From assembly GCF_000189635.1 (NCBI RefSeq), contig NW_002476209.1:1-64000 (forward strand): a stretch of 64,000 bases of DNA. Direction: 5' to 3'. The translations under genes were made by a program, and so were the position numbers. Below are positions 25,100-37,559 of this stretch, piece after piece. This stretch comes from Tetrahymena thermophila SB210 (taxonomy: Eukaryota; Ciliophora; Oligohymenophorea; Hymenostomatida; Tetrahymenidae). The notes beneath the pieces are model-generated. The model searched no databases, was not told where the DNA came from, and saw only the letters and a list, made by a program, of their open reading frames with translations. How positions within the stretch are numbered: the stretch's first letter is position 1; each line of letters opens with the position of its first letter.

Positions 25100-26013
25100 A
25101 TGATTTTCAAATAAAATATTAACCAACTGGTTTATTTAGTCTATTTAAATTCAAAAAAAAAATTATAAATCTTAACTGAGAGATTTTACCAGTGAAAATA
25201 CTTTTTTTCTTAAGTTTTTAATTGAAAATATTTCTAAATTAAACAACTTAAAAATAAATAAAAAAGTTATTCATAAATCATGGAAAACTAAAAAAATATA
25301 TATGATTGTTTTATATGTCTTTAACAAAGTGATTTTCAAATCCAGAATAAATATTTTTTTATTAAAATTTAAATTTTATTCATAAAAATTTGTTCAATAA
25401 AATAATCTCTTTTTTATTTGAAGGATAAAAATCATAAAATTAACAATAAGGTCTATTAATAAATAGAAATTAAATAGGATCATTAAATTTAATAGAAAAT
25501 ATTAATTTTTATAGTCAAATTTATTTTATTTGATGAAATATATCTATTTCAGCTATTATTTATATCTATCTTTAATAATTAATGCATTATCTACTCATTC
25601 AAGGAGTTTTATAGAATGCTTGAATAATATTGAAAGTCATTTTTTAATCATTTTGTGTGTGATTGAATATCAAATAAAAAATATCATACAAAAATAAGAA
25701 TAAATATTTATAAGGAACAAATAAAAAAATGCTTTGCTTTAGCTATACTGTATTGTATTGAATATATATATATCTATCTATATCTTCGTTTATTATTGTG
25801 AATTTTTACTGAATTAAGAAATTAAATATGTTATATTAAGAAAAATTATAATTAATTAATTCATAATAAAGCTTAGCTAATATAAAATCTAAATAAAATA
25901 GATTAGACAAGGAAAGAGTTAAATAAGATTCAGTCATTATTTATTTACTTGGAATCTCAAAATTCATAGCAATTAAAATAAAATATTGAAAATATCATTA
26001 ATTAAGCATTAAA
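25100..26013. other. AT-rich spacer
   Basis: 0.9 kb between two plus-strand genes; contains 3' UTR and promoter sequence only, as far as I can see. Confidence 0.6.
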
Positions 26014-27934
26014 ATGTCAGGAAAAGTTATTGAAGATTATACATTACACGAAGCCTTAGGTTCTGGCTAATACGGAAAAGTTTATAAAGCATTGAATGTT
26101 CGTACCAACTCTTTGGTAGCTATTAAAGCAGTAAAGGTTGAAAAATTTAAAGAAGTTCCTAAATTAGAAGAATTCACTATGAATGAAATTTAAACATTAG
26201 CTAGAATTAACAATCCATATATAGTTAAGTTCATTGAAATGCTAAAGACTAAGAATCACTATTACTTCGTGTATGAGTATTGCAACGGTGGAACTTTAGA
26301 AGATATAATAAATAATTAAAAAACTCTACCAGAACACGAAGCCTTAAAAATTTTTAAATAGCTTGTTGCTGCCTTTACCTCTATAGTTAAAAATAATATC
26401 ATGCATAGAGATCTAAAGCCAGCAAATATTCTCCTCCATAACGGTTAAGTCAAACTAGCTGATTTCGGTTTTTGTAAAGCTTTGTAATCTCCATAAGATC
26501 TTTCATAAACAATGGTTGGATCACCAATCTATATGGCTCCTGAGATTTTAACAGGACATGATTACACAATGAAAGCAGATATTTGGTCTTTAGGATGTGT
26601 TCTCTACGAAATGCTTTATGGAGAATGCCCCTATGAAGAGGTAATGAATAAATTTATTATTTACTAAGTATTTTTAAAGATAAGAAAATAAATATTGCAT
26701 TTATATTAAGAAATAAGAAGTATTGCTAAAATAAAGGATAAAATATGTGTCCATATATAGATATGAAAGGACTAAAATATTTAAAATGTTATTATTTTTT
26801 TTTAAAGTTTAAAACATTAGAAATAATTAATATCTTAATTGAAATTTTTATAATTAACTAACATAGTCAACAATCGCTAAGCTCATATCCGCCGTAGAAG
26901 GAAGAGATATTTAATACCCTTCTAAGTATAATGTGAGTTAGAAGACTATTACTTTGTTAAAGGATATTCTTATTAAAGATGCTACTAAAAGAATAGATTG
27001 GGATGAACTTTTCAAAAGAGAATTAACTAAAACAGATTTATAGGATATCTAGGTGTACTAAATATTAGAATAAAAAGATCCTTCTAACAAAACCTAAAGT
27101 TCAGCAGAGTTAGAAAAGCAAAAGGCTTCAAAATCTTTCAAATATATTTTGAACGAACGTAACAAAATATTCTTTTTATACAAGGTCTTAGAAGAAATGC
27201 TTGAACTCAATTTTGACTAAGAAACTCCTATCTATTGCTTTTTGATGGTCAAATAAGTCTATGCAGAAGCACTTTTTATAAAGAAAAATTTAGTAAATAA
27301 AGCTCTTAAATAGTTATAAATATTCTAATTTTATTTAAATTTAAAAAAAGGTTGATACTTTCAATATTCCAGCATTCTAGCATTTGAAAAATAAGTTCGA
27401 ATATTGGAATAGTATTCCACAAACATTTGAATACAAAAGTTTTTGTAAATTGATGGATAAGGAAGTTGATAACTCAAAAAAATTAGCATTAACATTTAAA
27501 GAAGAAGTAAATAATTCTGAAAATCCTTAAGAATATCTTTTAATAATTATTTATTTTAATAGGCTTATAAATTTTTCAAAAACTCCATTTACCAAAATGA
27601 CTATGAAGTTTAAAAAGAAATAGATAATACATATGAAGGAAATAACCACACATTCAGAAGATTGATGCTTAGATACATAGAAGATATTAAATCAAAGCAT
27701 TTTAACAAATTTTTAGATCCTACTTCCGATGACTCTACTAAGTGGTTGGTCCATATTCATAAGACTTTAGACGCTCTTTTACTTGATGAATTTTTTGAAA
27801 ACTTCATTTAAATTGATATAACTGACTTTGAATAGCAACCTTATTTCAAAACCTTCCATACTTATTAAAAGAGTGACCTCTTGACTGTTGTTTCTAATAA
27901 AATAAATTACACTCGTAATAAACTTGGTTTTTGA
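26014..27934 (+). CDS. Serine/threonine protein kinase, ULK/Atg1-like
   Basis: Predicted 526-residue protein kinase from four exons (26014-26640, 26867-27292, 27351-27506, 27563-27934), all junctions phase 0. The kinase domain fills residues 9 to about 270 with every catalytic landmark: glycine loop GSGQYGKVY (16-24), VAIK with Lys38, the HRDLKPAN catalytic loop with Asp133, DFG at 150-152, then [13 protein letters not shown] and [13 protein letters not shown]. The activation loop GSPIYMAPE and overall wording resemble ULK/Atg1 kinases of the autophagy-initiation branch; ciliates carry many such paralogs, so autophagy is only one possibility. The ~250-residue C-terminal part is helical and lacks a recognised domain. 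It should be an active kinase. Confidence 0.92.
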
Positions 27935-28446
27935 GCTAATATCGTTAAATAAATAAATAAACAAATAAATAAAATAAAAAATTACTTCAATCTATTAATT
28001 GTATAAAAAATTAAAGAATTTTGTATTTATCTTTCTTTAATTAAATTTAATCTAATCTTATTTTCATTTATTCATTAATTTCTCTATCAATTTATTTTTA
28101 ACTTTAAATTTTAAATTTGTAACTAAAATAAATAAATAAAATTGCAAAAAAGATTTTTTATTGATGAATTGAGTTGAGCTGATTTTATTTTTTATATTCC
28201 AAAGTATTTTCAAAACTTAAAGAATTATCTTTTTATAATTCTCAAGCTTAAAATTTACTAAATTAGTTAGATATGAAAGCTTAGCGAAATTTTCAGATTA
28301 CCAATTCCGATAATGAATTTTTGTTAAAAATTAAAATAATTGAAGAATTTAACGATATATTCTAAATATTTTTTAATTAACTTTAACTATAACAATTCGA
28401 AGTTAAAAAGAGGTGAAATAATAGAAGTAGAATTCACATTTATATA
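27935..28446. other. AT-rich spacer
   Basis: About 0.5 kb between two plus-strand genes, beginning with AAATAAATAAAC-type repeats in the kinase 3' UTR. No feature recognised. Confidence 0.6.
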
Positions 28447-31400
28447 ATGTTTACAAAGAGTAACAGCAGAAGTGCATTGGCTGGCTTGAATTCAATAGTG
28501 AATTCATAAAACGATTCTCTTACTTCTCGAGCTTAACATCAAAATTATGCTAAAAAAGATTTAACAATATCAAATTCTACTTCAAACCTTTCTTAAACAA
28601 TATAGTAATACTAAATGCAATTTTCTTCATCTTCATAACAAATAAATTAGAATCAGAAGCACAAATATTTTCTGAATAATAGCAATAATGGCCCTGTGTA
28701 AAACGTTAGTTCATCTTTAGAAAAAAAGCCTGGCAGTTATTTTTTTAAAAATGGAATTTAAAACTAATCAAAACAATAAAATCAATACATAAGTTAATAA
28801 TTCTAACAGCTACAAAAGAGTTTTGACAGTTTATAAAGATAAAATTCAAAAAGCGAATTGAATTCAAGTACTAGTGCTGTATAAAATAGAGTTAAAACAA
28901 GCAGAAGTATTATTAATTATAATCTTCCTGAATTAACTAGGAATAAAGAGTATCCTGCATCTTCTAGGAACCTTTCTCCTATCACTCTTAATTAATTGGA
29001 TTCTGAACAATCACAATTCCGAAATAATCTAAACCAATAAGAAAATCTTATCCTCAGAAATAGTTCTAAATCTCCTTCTTCTATTTTGAATTCTAACAAT
29101 AACAACAATAATACAATCAGCTTAAAAAATAATATTTCTTCTTCCTCTACTTCTTAAAGTAAGATACTTGGTTCAAATATCAACATATCAAATATTTTTA
29201 AATCATCAAATTCTAATCACTTATTACTAAGTAACGCTATTAAAAAATAAAATACTAGCTGCAATTTAGCAAGCATTAATTAGCAATAAAATAATTTAAA
29301 TTAATAAATTACAAGTAGTTTAAATAATGAAAACTCTATTAAACCTCTATCTTCTATGATCAGATAAGAAAAAAGTTCAAATTCTTAAAATTTGATTTAA
29401 AGAACTGAAAGATCTAATACAAACTACGAGTAATCAGACCCAAAGAAGCAAAAAATTGTCGAAAATATAATAGAAAATATTCTTAATACAGAACCTTCAA
29501 TTCAGGAAAATATTAATTAAATAGGATTACATGAAGAAAATAGAAATCTATTGAGTAATTAATATTAAGAGTTTATCAAATTTTCTTTAATTAATATAAA
29601 TCTTTGAAAGGACTAATATAATATTTATTTTTAAATAACATGTTAGATAATCAAAAAAAGCTAGCAATCGAGCTAGAAAGCTTAAGAAATGCTAATTAAA
29701 TTTTATCAAAGGAGAATTAAGAACTTAAAGAAGCTATAAAAATAGAAAGAGATAAATTTAAAGAAGAACTTACTAAACTACTTTATGAAATAAATAATAT
29801 GAAATAATTTGAGGATCTCTATGTTAGTGAAAAAAGCTTGAATGAAAAGATTCAATAAAATTTAAAAAAATTAGAAGATAGTTTCATGAATTATAAAAGC
29901 GATATTGTGTATTTTATTCATTAGGCTTAAATATTTATATTTAGGTAATCTTTTTTAAATATAGAGGACTTATTTATGATACTTTCGAGATAGTTCTATC
30001 AACAAAAGGATTTACAACACATTTAAGAAGTGTTTAACTTTCTCTAGAAGAATCACAAGAAGGTAACTAACAAATTCAATATTTAATATAAAATACTCAA
30101 ATTATTTTAGTATATAGAGCATTCTTGAAGGTCATTTCAAAAAAGTCATCTGATTTAATGAACAAACTTAATCCTTTTGTCATAGACTTAGAGATTCAAA
30201 ATGAATTAAAAGAAGTATTTAAAATTGTTTTAAAAAATCAAATAATTATTTCTAATTATAAAAGTTTGGCAATTAAATCAAAAACGATTAAAAAAACATG
30301 TTCTTTGAAAGTTTGTAGAGTTTCAATGAAAAAAATAAAAATTTCCTCTAAGAAAAGAGCAGCAAATAAAACAACTTAAAAATAAAGGAAGAAGGGTTAT
30401 AAAAAAAGTAAGTCTCTAATGAAGAAAAAAATTACTTAGAGGTCGTTTTGAATGATTTTGAAGATGATAGATGTTAACAATCAAGCAGTTAATAACAAAA
30501 AACAGCTTTATCTTAATAAGCTTAGTCAGATTATGTGAATGGCTAGTAATAGGAGTTATCGCATTTAAAAAGCATATTGACTTCCACAATGAGTCACAAC
30601 AATTTTTAGAATATTTAAGAGAATGAAAATAATAACAACAGTAATAAAAGTAATAGTAGTAATTAAATAAAAATTAAGAGTGTTTCACTTGAAACTAAGA
30701 GTAACCAAGAAATCAGTTGTTAATATTCATAGGATTAACTAGGTAGCAGTATTTAATCTTCAAGATTTCATTAAAAATCTAATTAAGTAGATAAAATTGG
30801 TATAAAGTTGCAAGACTACATATCATTTAATACAAATGATAATTACCAAGAAGGTTAGATTCAGTAATTGAACAATATACAAGAAGAAGAAACTCCTTCT
30901 AAACCTTAACAAAATCCATTAGATAATTTCCTTTTAGTAACTTCGAGCTATAAGAATGATTAATTTTAAATTAATTTTTTGAAGGAATAAGAGCTAATTT
31001 AAGGTTTAGAAGATGATGTTTAGCATGTAAAAGAAGCACCTAATATGCAATTTGAATTTTTATAAAATAAATAAAAAATAAATAATCAGTAAAAAGAATT
31101 CAAATAGATTTAAAGCTTTGATTAATCTTTATAATAAAATAACCTTAATCTTTCTAAGTAAAATTAATTTTAGCCAAAAAATTTTATGCTGCAATTAGTT
31201 TCACCTTCTTCTGAATAAAGTTACAAGAATATTTTTGATGAAAAATAAATTCAAGAAGAAGTAAAAAACGTTAAAAGCTAGTACAATAAAAATGAATAGA
31301 TACATAATTAACAAGATTAATTAAATCAAAAATAGCAGCAGTAATATTAATAAGAAAACCATTTGATTAATAATATAGCTTAAGGTAATAATCAGAGTAT

Positions 31401-32427
31401 ACTTAATTCTATAAAATCATAAACAGCTAGCAATTTAAAAATAATTAGTAATGCAATTTCAAACAAAAAAAATGTAAACTAATCTGTTGGAAATCTAAGT
31501 AAGCACATGCAATAGGAGAGCATGGAATCTTAAGGAAACAGTAATGATGGATAGCTAAGTAGTGGATAAAATACAGTAATATACCATCATTCGAAGCAAG
31601 TATCGTAGCTCTCTTAATACAACTAATCAAGTCAAAAAAATATAATCTAAAATTAAAATATATAAATGAATGAGGATGTATAAACAATAAACAGCAAAAA
31701 TTAAAACTCAAAAGATAAGGAAGTAGATATTTAAGAGTTATCTCCATGCTTTTCTTCATCAAGAATGCACGATTTAGGTAATTTAAAACATTTTAAAATA
31801 ATTTGTAATTAAAAAAATAAAATAAAAAATTAGATAACAGCAATTCAATGAATCCTTTAGATATACATAAAAAGCAAAGTCATTTTAATAAAAGTTTGAT
31901 TTAAAATAAACATTTAAATTAAAATAGCATACATTATTAGCCCTAATAAGTCTAAGCTTAACATAACTTTAATTTGAATGAAATAATGTCTGATAGTATC
32001 TAAGAATCTCCTAATAATTAAACAAATTAAAATTTTATTAATAGTAGTAATTCCTAAAAGACATATGAATAAAATCAATTATAATAATTGAATTAAAGAG
32101 GTACCTAAAAAAGAGAATTCTCTCAAATTGAATCTGTTTAAGAGAGCTAAAATAAAGGTGATGAAAACATAGATAGTACTATGTCAGGTGATGAGTTTGT
32201 CATAGCTGAATATAATTTTTAAGCACAAAAAGTAAAATATTTATTAAAAATTTATTATTTAAATTAAATTAATTTTTTTTGAATAAAAGGAAAATGATTT
32301 AGAGTTTTCCAAAGGTGATAAAATCTAGGTTTTAAAGAGAACATAAACAGGTTGGTGGATAGGTTTGTGTAGAAATCGTATCGGTTATTTTCCATATGAA
32401 TGCGTTTCAGAAATAAAATTTTCTTGA
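28447..32427 (+). CDS. Large disordered protein with C-terminal SH3 domain
   Basis: Predicted 1212 residues from seven exons: 28447-29554, 29647-29906, 29945-30062, 30111-30214, 30265-31777, 31834-32231, 32290-32427. The N-terminal ~350 residues are Ser/Asn/Gln-rich and disordered. A coiled coil follows (NQKKLAIELESLRNANQ and on) and a compact helical part in exons 3-4. Another long Asn/Gln-rich stretch leads to the last ~55 residues, which form a clear SH3 domain split by the last intron: VIAEYNFQAQ (ALYDF-like), NDLEFSKGDKIQVLKR, TGWWIGLC and IGYFPYECV. The binding-groove aromatics are present, so it should bind proline-rich peptides. Likely an adaptor or scaffold; partner unknown. The second intron is only 38 bp, short even for Tetrahymena. 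Confidence 0.85.
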
Positions 32428-33241
32428 AAGATTTTAAAAAAAAAAATATTATTTAATGATATAAAAAATTTATATTAAAACAATATCAAAGAAAAGAGTT
32501 AATTTTATATTATCTATAATAAGAAATAATTAAAAAATTAATATTTATAAATTATAATTTGCATTTAATTAGTAAGAAAATAAAATTTTAGTAACTTATT
32601 TAAAAAATCCATCCGAGTTTAAAAATATTTCTAAAATAAATTATTTATTTGTTTATTGTATTTACTTATTTTTTATTTATTTATGAATAAACACAAAAAT
32701 AAAAAAATAAAATTCTAACTTTTTTATTGTTGAAAAACATTTTTATGTGTGAAGTTTAATTAGTTAAATTTTAAATAAATTTATTTTTTTTAGATTAAGA
32801 AAATTTAAGTAATTATTTTAAAAAAATTAAACTGAATTAATATTTTACTTTAAAAAAGATTTAACAAAGATAATAAATAATTGCTATTAATTATCAGGTA
32901 AGCATTTGAAGAATTTAAAGGAATATTAGAAATAATTCACATTATAATTTGATTGAATTTACTTTAGTGAATTAAAATCTATTTAGTAAAAAACTAACTT
33001 CTTTATTGGTAAATATAAAGCAATAATGAATGGATAGATAAAAGAAATGTCAAACTTTTTTTGCTATTATTTAATTTCAAATAATCCAAAAAATAAAATA
33101 AACACAGAAAAGTTAACTGTATGCATATCTTTGAAAGATGAAGAATTTGAAATTAAAATATTATTCTTGTCTCAATTTATTATTTTAATAGTGTATGATA
33201 TTTCTTTACACATACATTTTTATTTTCTCTTCTATTTTTTT
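32428..33241. other. AT-rich spacer between convergent genes
   Basis: 0.8 kb containing both 3' UTRs. A frame at 33047-33250 on the plus strand overlaps the end of the minus-strand gene and has spacer-like Phe/Ile/Tyr composition, so it is not called. Confidence 0.6.
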
Positions 33242-33766
33242 TCAATTTAAATGTTCCATCCAATCTTTAGAGTTTTTCATCCATCTTTCTTTATCGCAAG
33301 TGGTATTTAAACTATGATTTCTATACATTGTTGCGTGAAGTAAATGCTAAATTTAAAATAAAATTAAGATTAATAAAATCAATTTTTTAAGTAAAAATCA
33401 AATTTTATAACTAGCAAACATCAAAATATTAATATTTACATCTGTGAATCTACCATCATGGCCAAAATGCTTTGGGACATCAACTATTATTTTAAAATTC
33501 ATTTCTTTAAAAATGATACAAAATAAAAGAAATATTCTTACTCACTTATTTTTCTCCTCCATAGGTCTTATATGTAGTCTTAAAAAAAGTATTTGCATGC
33601 TTTTTATGAAAATCTATTTATTTATTTATTAATTTCAAAAATATTAATAAAATATTTCAAAAAAAATTAAAAAAGCCAAGTAAAGCTATCCATTACCTTA
33701 GTGCTCTTCTTCTAATTTTTTAATTTACTCCTAAACCTATTCCTGTGTTAAATTGTTATAGTTCAT
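33242..33766 (-). CDS. Small four-exon protein (90 aa), function unknown
   Basis: Exons 33766-33697, 33578-33546, 33504-33440 and 33346-33242 join in phase to a 90-residue protein with a TGA stop. The introns (118, 41 and 93 bp) all have GT/AG ends. The N-terminal third is a short amphipathic helix (QEQVQEQIKKLEEEHQDYIQ). The rest is basic and rich in His, Trp and aromatic residues (KHFGHDGRFTDHLLHATMYR and KERWMKNSKDWMEHLN). The mixed, non-repetitive composition and exact splicing argue for a real gene. Small basic proteins of this kind are frequent among ciliary microtubule-associated factors, but I do not recognise the family. It is divergent with the USP gene, starts 267 bp apart. Confidence 0.7.
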
Positions 33767-34033
33767 TGATGCTATTTATATTCTACGTTATATATTTTCT
33801 GAATGTTTTTGTTTTTGATTTAAAAGTTATATTTATATAAAGGAATTAATTTTTTTAATTAACAAATTTTTTTGCTTTTGCTTTATCAAATCAAATTATG
33901 CTGATTTAATTAATTAGAAAAATTAACAAATCAATTATTAAATTTAATTTTTTTTAGTTATAAAAAGTCATTATTAAATTAGTTTATTTTTTAAAAGATA
34001 TTCTAACAAAAAAATAAAGATTGAGTTTTCAAA
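33767..34033. promoter_or_regulatory. Compact divergent promoter region
   Basis: Only 267 bp separate the start codons of the small minus-strand gene and the plus-strand ubiquitin protease, so both promoters and both leaders must fit here. The sequence is AT-rich with no recognisable named element; co-regulation is possible but is inference. Confidence 0.5.
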
Positions 34034-37003
34034 ATGTCAAACGATTAGTTTTATTTTAATTTTGAAGTTGGTGGTAATTTAAATTTAAAATTAATATAGT
34101 TAAATTATTTAAAATAATTATAGTTGATGAAGAAGTGAGTGAAAAATATGATTAGAAATCAGCATTATAGCCATTAAGTTAAAGGTTTCCATTTTTTTGT
34201 TAGTTCTGAATAGTTGGTAATTATTTTTTTTTTAGAATTGAAAAAGCACCTTAAGATAAATAGAATGAAAACAGTAACTCTCATTCTTAGTAAGTACCTA
34301 AATAAGATTAACAACATTTAGTTGAAAATGAATAAAGCAAGATTGTGTAAGATGAAAAAAAATAGAACACTAATTATTAAATTATTGAAGAATAAACTAC
34401 TTAAACATAGCGAGTAATAAAAGCAAAACCTGAAATATAACAAAAGATGATATATTTAAGAAAGGCAACTAGTTTAGAAGAATTCGAAAGTACTATTTAA
34501 GAATTGATAAAGTAAAGAGAAGAGATTATGCTCATATATTTCTTGATTGAAAATGAAATCTATAATGATTAGATGCATTTGATGATGTTTTTGAAATTTA
34601 CTTTTGAAAAGAAATAATAAGATATATTTAATAATATATTATGCCAAAAAGAGATTGTAAAATATATTTAAAAATGCAATGACATAAGCAAAATAAGTGA
34701 TATACTATACATTGCCTTTTAAAGAAACAATAGATATGATGATTCTTTCTTTTAGTAAATTTGCAGTATTATTCAATCTAAAATTGATAATTAAAAAGAC
34801 AAAGAATAATCAGATTTTTTCCTTACTAATTTTTTTAGAATTATGGTCAAATCAAAAAGGTAATTAGAATATCGTATTCAATTATATTTATTTCTTTTCT
34901 TATGTTTGATAATCATTTCAGATTTTTATTTATTTATTTATTTATTTATTATGGATAAAAAGATACAATTAGAACAGTGGCTAGTACTTATTTCCTTAAA
35001 AGTCTAAGATAAATGTCAATATCTTTTTAACAAAAATTCTGGTGGTTATACAATACGTGATTGCATATCCATTGACATGTTTTCCTAAAGGATATAATTT
35101 TTCAAATATTGAGGTTATTAAGGTGATAATTGATTATATTTTTTTGTTAAAAACTGAAGATATTATTTAAGTACATTATATTAAGTACTTATTTGATTTA
35201 ATCTAACCACATATCAGTAACTTGAGTTTGGATGGCAAGTATAAAATTCTATAGTATGTTTTAGAGTGTATAATTATAAAATATGATGATAAAGACCCAG
35301 TAAAATACCCTTATTCATCTTCTGTATTGTTATCATACTTTGAAAGCATATTTTTACCAGATCACGAATCCTCAGAAACAATTACATTTTAAATTGATAA
35401 AGCCTTTGAAGATATTTATTCTTTAACATCATATGAAATCAATAATTTAATGACAAATTTGTTTTACAGTTTTCCATCAGAGTTCACATTTCTAATTATG
35501 GAATAGCTTGCTGACAGATTGTGCTAGTCAAATGATTAAGAAGTCTAAAATTGTTTGTATTAAGATATTTTTTAAAATTTAATTTTAAAAAAAGCTACTG
35601 CATGCATTAAAAAGGAAGGGAAAATAAAGCACCTCTGCAATATGATATCAACCTATTTGTATATCTTTTAAGATAAAATAAAAGAAAACTCAAAGTGGGT
35701 ATTTTAAGTGCTAAAATATAATAATTTCATTTTCCACTCATTTTCAGATTTAGATTAAATTTACTAATAGCAGAGAATAAATCACTTTTGTAAACTTATA
35801 AGGCAGATCATTTTGCATAAACAACTTACTCCTGATTTCCAAAATAAAATAGAACAAGCTTATAAAAGTGTCAGCTCACTAGTAAAAAAAGAATTAGATC
35901 AAAAAGAATTTAAAAGGAAGTGTTTTGAGTATGAAAATAAAGTTAAAAAGTAGGAATCATATATTGATGGTAAATAGTTTTCAGGATTCGATAATTATGG
36001 AAACACCTGCTACTTTAATAGTTTCAATCAAATAATCTTGAGGCTTCCTATATTTAATGAATATTTAAATTCAAAAAACAAATACATTGTCACACCTTTA
36101 TTTGAAAATTACAGAAAATTACTAAAAAGTTTAAATTCTCCAAATAAATATGGAGATTAAATACTAATTAAAGATATTGTTTAATTATCATCTCCTTTAT
36201 TTAGATGGGGAACATAGCAAGATCCATAGGAATATTTCGTAAACTTTGTTAGGCAATTATATTTCGATGAAAAAAATATTACTCGAAAAGAAGAATAAGA
36301 CAAATAAGCTATTTAGCATAACTTATTTACAATCGAAAAATTTGGCAGAAGAACATGCCATAATTGTAAGTTATATTCAAATTATAAAAAGGAATAGTCT
36401 CCTTCAATTTAAATTAACTTGGGAAGTTAAATTGATTCTACTGAATTAGATTTTTTTTAGCTTACTAAATAAACAGAGTCTTAGTATCAAAAAGCTAAAC
36501 TAACGTGCTCTACATGTAACAAAAACGTTGAAATGAGCTCAGATGAGTTGTATTCTCGAATACCTCCTATCTTGGTATTTTAATTAAATAGGATAAAAGA
36601 TTACTAATGTAACAAAAATTTATGCAAAGTAAAATTTCCTGAGTTCTTCAATTTTTTAGAAATATAAAATAATGGATATAATTTCCCTTACAATAAATCA
36701 AACTACAGGTTAGTTGGTATAGTAAATCATATCGGCAAATATACTAATTGTGGGCACTATGTTTGTTATCTGCGTTATAAATAAACTAACAAATGGATAC
36801 TATTCAATGATAAATAAGTAGACGTTTTCTAAAATAGTCTGACACTAAGCTAAATTTTGCAAATCAATTCAAATGATAATACTCCATACTTGTTAGTATA
36901 CCAAAATTTTACTGAAAATGAGCCTGTTTCCAAAGAATAAGCAATACTAGATTATTTTGATCGCTTTAGATAATATGATAAATACCATTAAAATTAAAGT
37001 TGA
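34034..37003 (+). CDS. Ubiquitin-specific protease (USP, peptidase C19)
   Basis: Predicted 921-residue deubiquitinase from four exons (34034-34073, 34124-34184, 34236-34859, 34963-37003). It removes ubiquitin from proteins through a papain-like Cys/His/Asp triad. The C-terminal third holds the catalytic domain: Cys box FDNYGNTCYFNS with Cys591, QDPQEYF further on, two CxxC zinc-ribbon pairs (Cys707/710 and Cys757/760), and the His box NCGHYVCYLRY with His840 followed by Asn857-Asp858. All catalytic residues are intact. The N-terminal ~240 residues are polar and disordered, the middle is helical and AT-rich in codon use with no recognised domain. The long N-terminal region resembles the substrate-binding halves of large USPs, but the target is unknown. 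Confidence 0.93.
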
Positions 37004-37559
37004 TAAAAGTCATTTTTTTTGTCAATAAATTGAAAAATTAAAACAAAAATAAAATATAAAATTTTTATGAAAAAAAAAAATTTTAATTTCAAAAAATGTT
37101 TAATATTTTTTGTTATTCGTTGTATGAAAAATCTTTACACTTAATTTATTCTAATATTTTAAATTAGTATTTTATAAAAATAAGTTAGTACTATTGAATA
37201 TGTGATTAAAAAAATATTAATTAATTTTAATTTAGATTTTAATGTATCAATCAGATATTTAATTCATTTTTCTTTGTTAAATTAAGTAAATGTATTAATT
37301 TTAATTTTTAAGATTTCTTCTTAGCTTATTGTATATAAAAACTGAAAGAAAATAAGCAAATAACATAGTTTTTATATCAATTTATTAATATGTAATACTT
37401 TTTTTACTAATTTATTAACATTTCTTATCAAATCTAGTTAAAAGAAGCAAATCGTAAGAGAAAAATAGAAAAGAAAAAAAACTAACTTTCATTTTTCTCA
37501 ATAATTAAAAATAATTAAAGATCTTAAAGCTCTGATAGTTATATAATATATCCTTTAAA
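37004..37559. other. AT-rich spacer
   Basis: 0.56 kb between two plus-strand genes; no feature recognised beyond presumptive 3' UTR and promoter. Confidence 0.6.

Noticed and set aside
30125..30379. Plus-strand frame starting MKVISKKSSD inside the SH3-protein gene
   Set aside because: Its first third is a real exon (to 30214), but the rest continues in the wrong frame through a 50-bp intron. The true exon resumes at 30265 in another frame.
33047..33250. Plus-strand frame of 67 codons
   Set aside because: It overlaps the last exon of the minus-strand small gene and is hydrophobic spacer-like sequence.
36246..36449. Plus-strand frame of 67 codons
   Set aside because: Shadow frame inside the USP catalytic domain, whose own frame is intact through this region.
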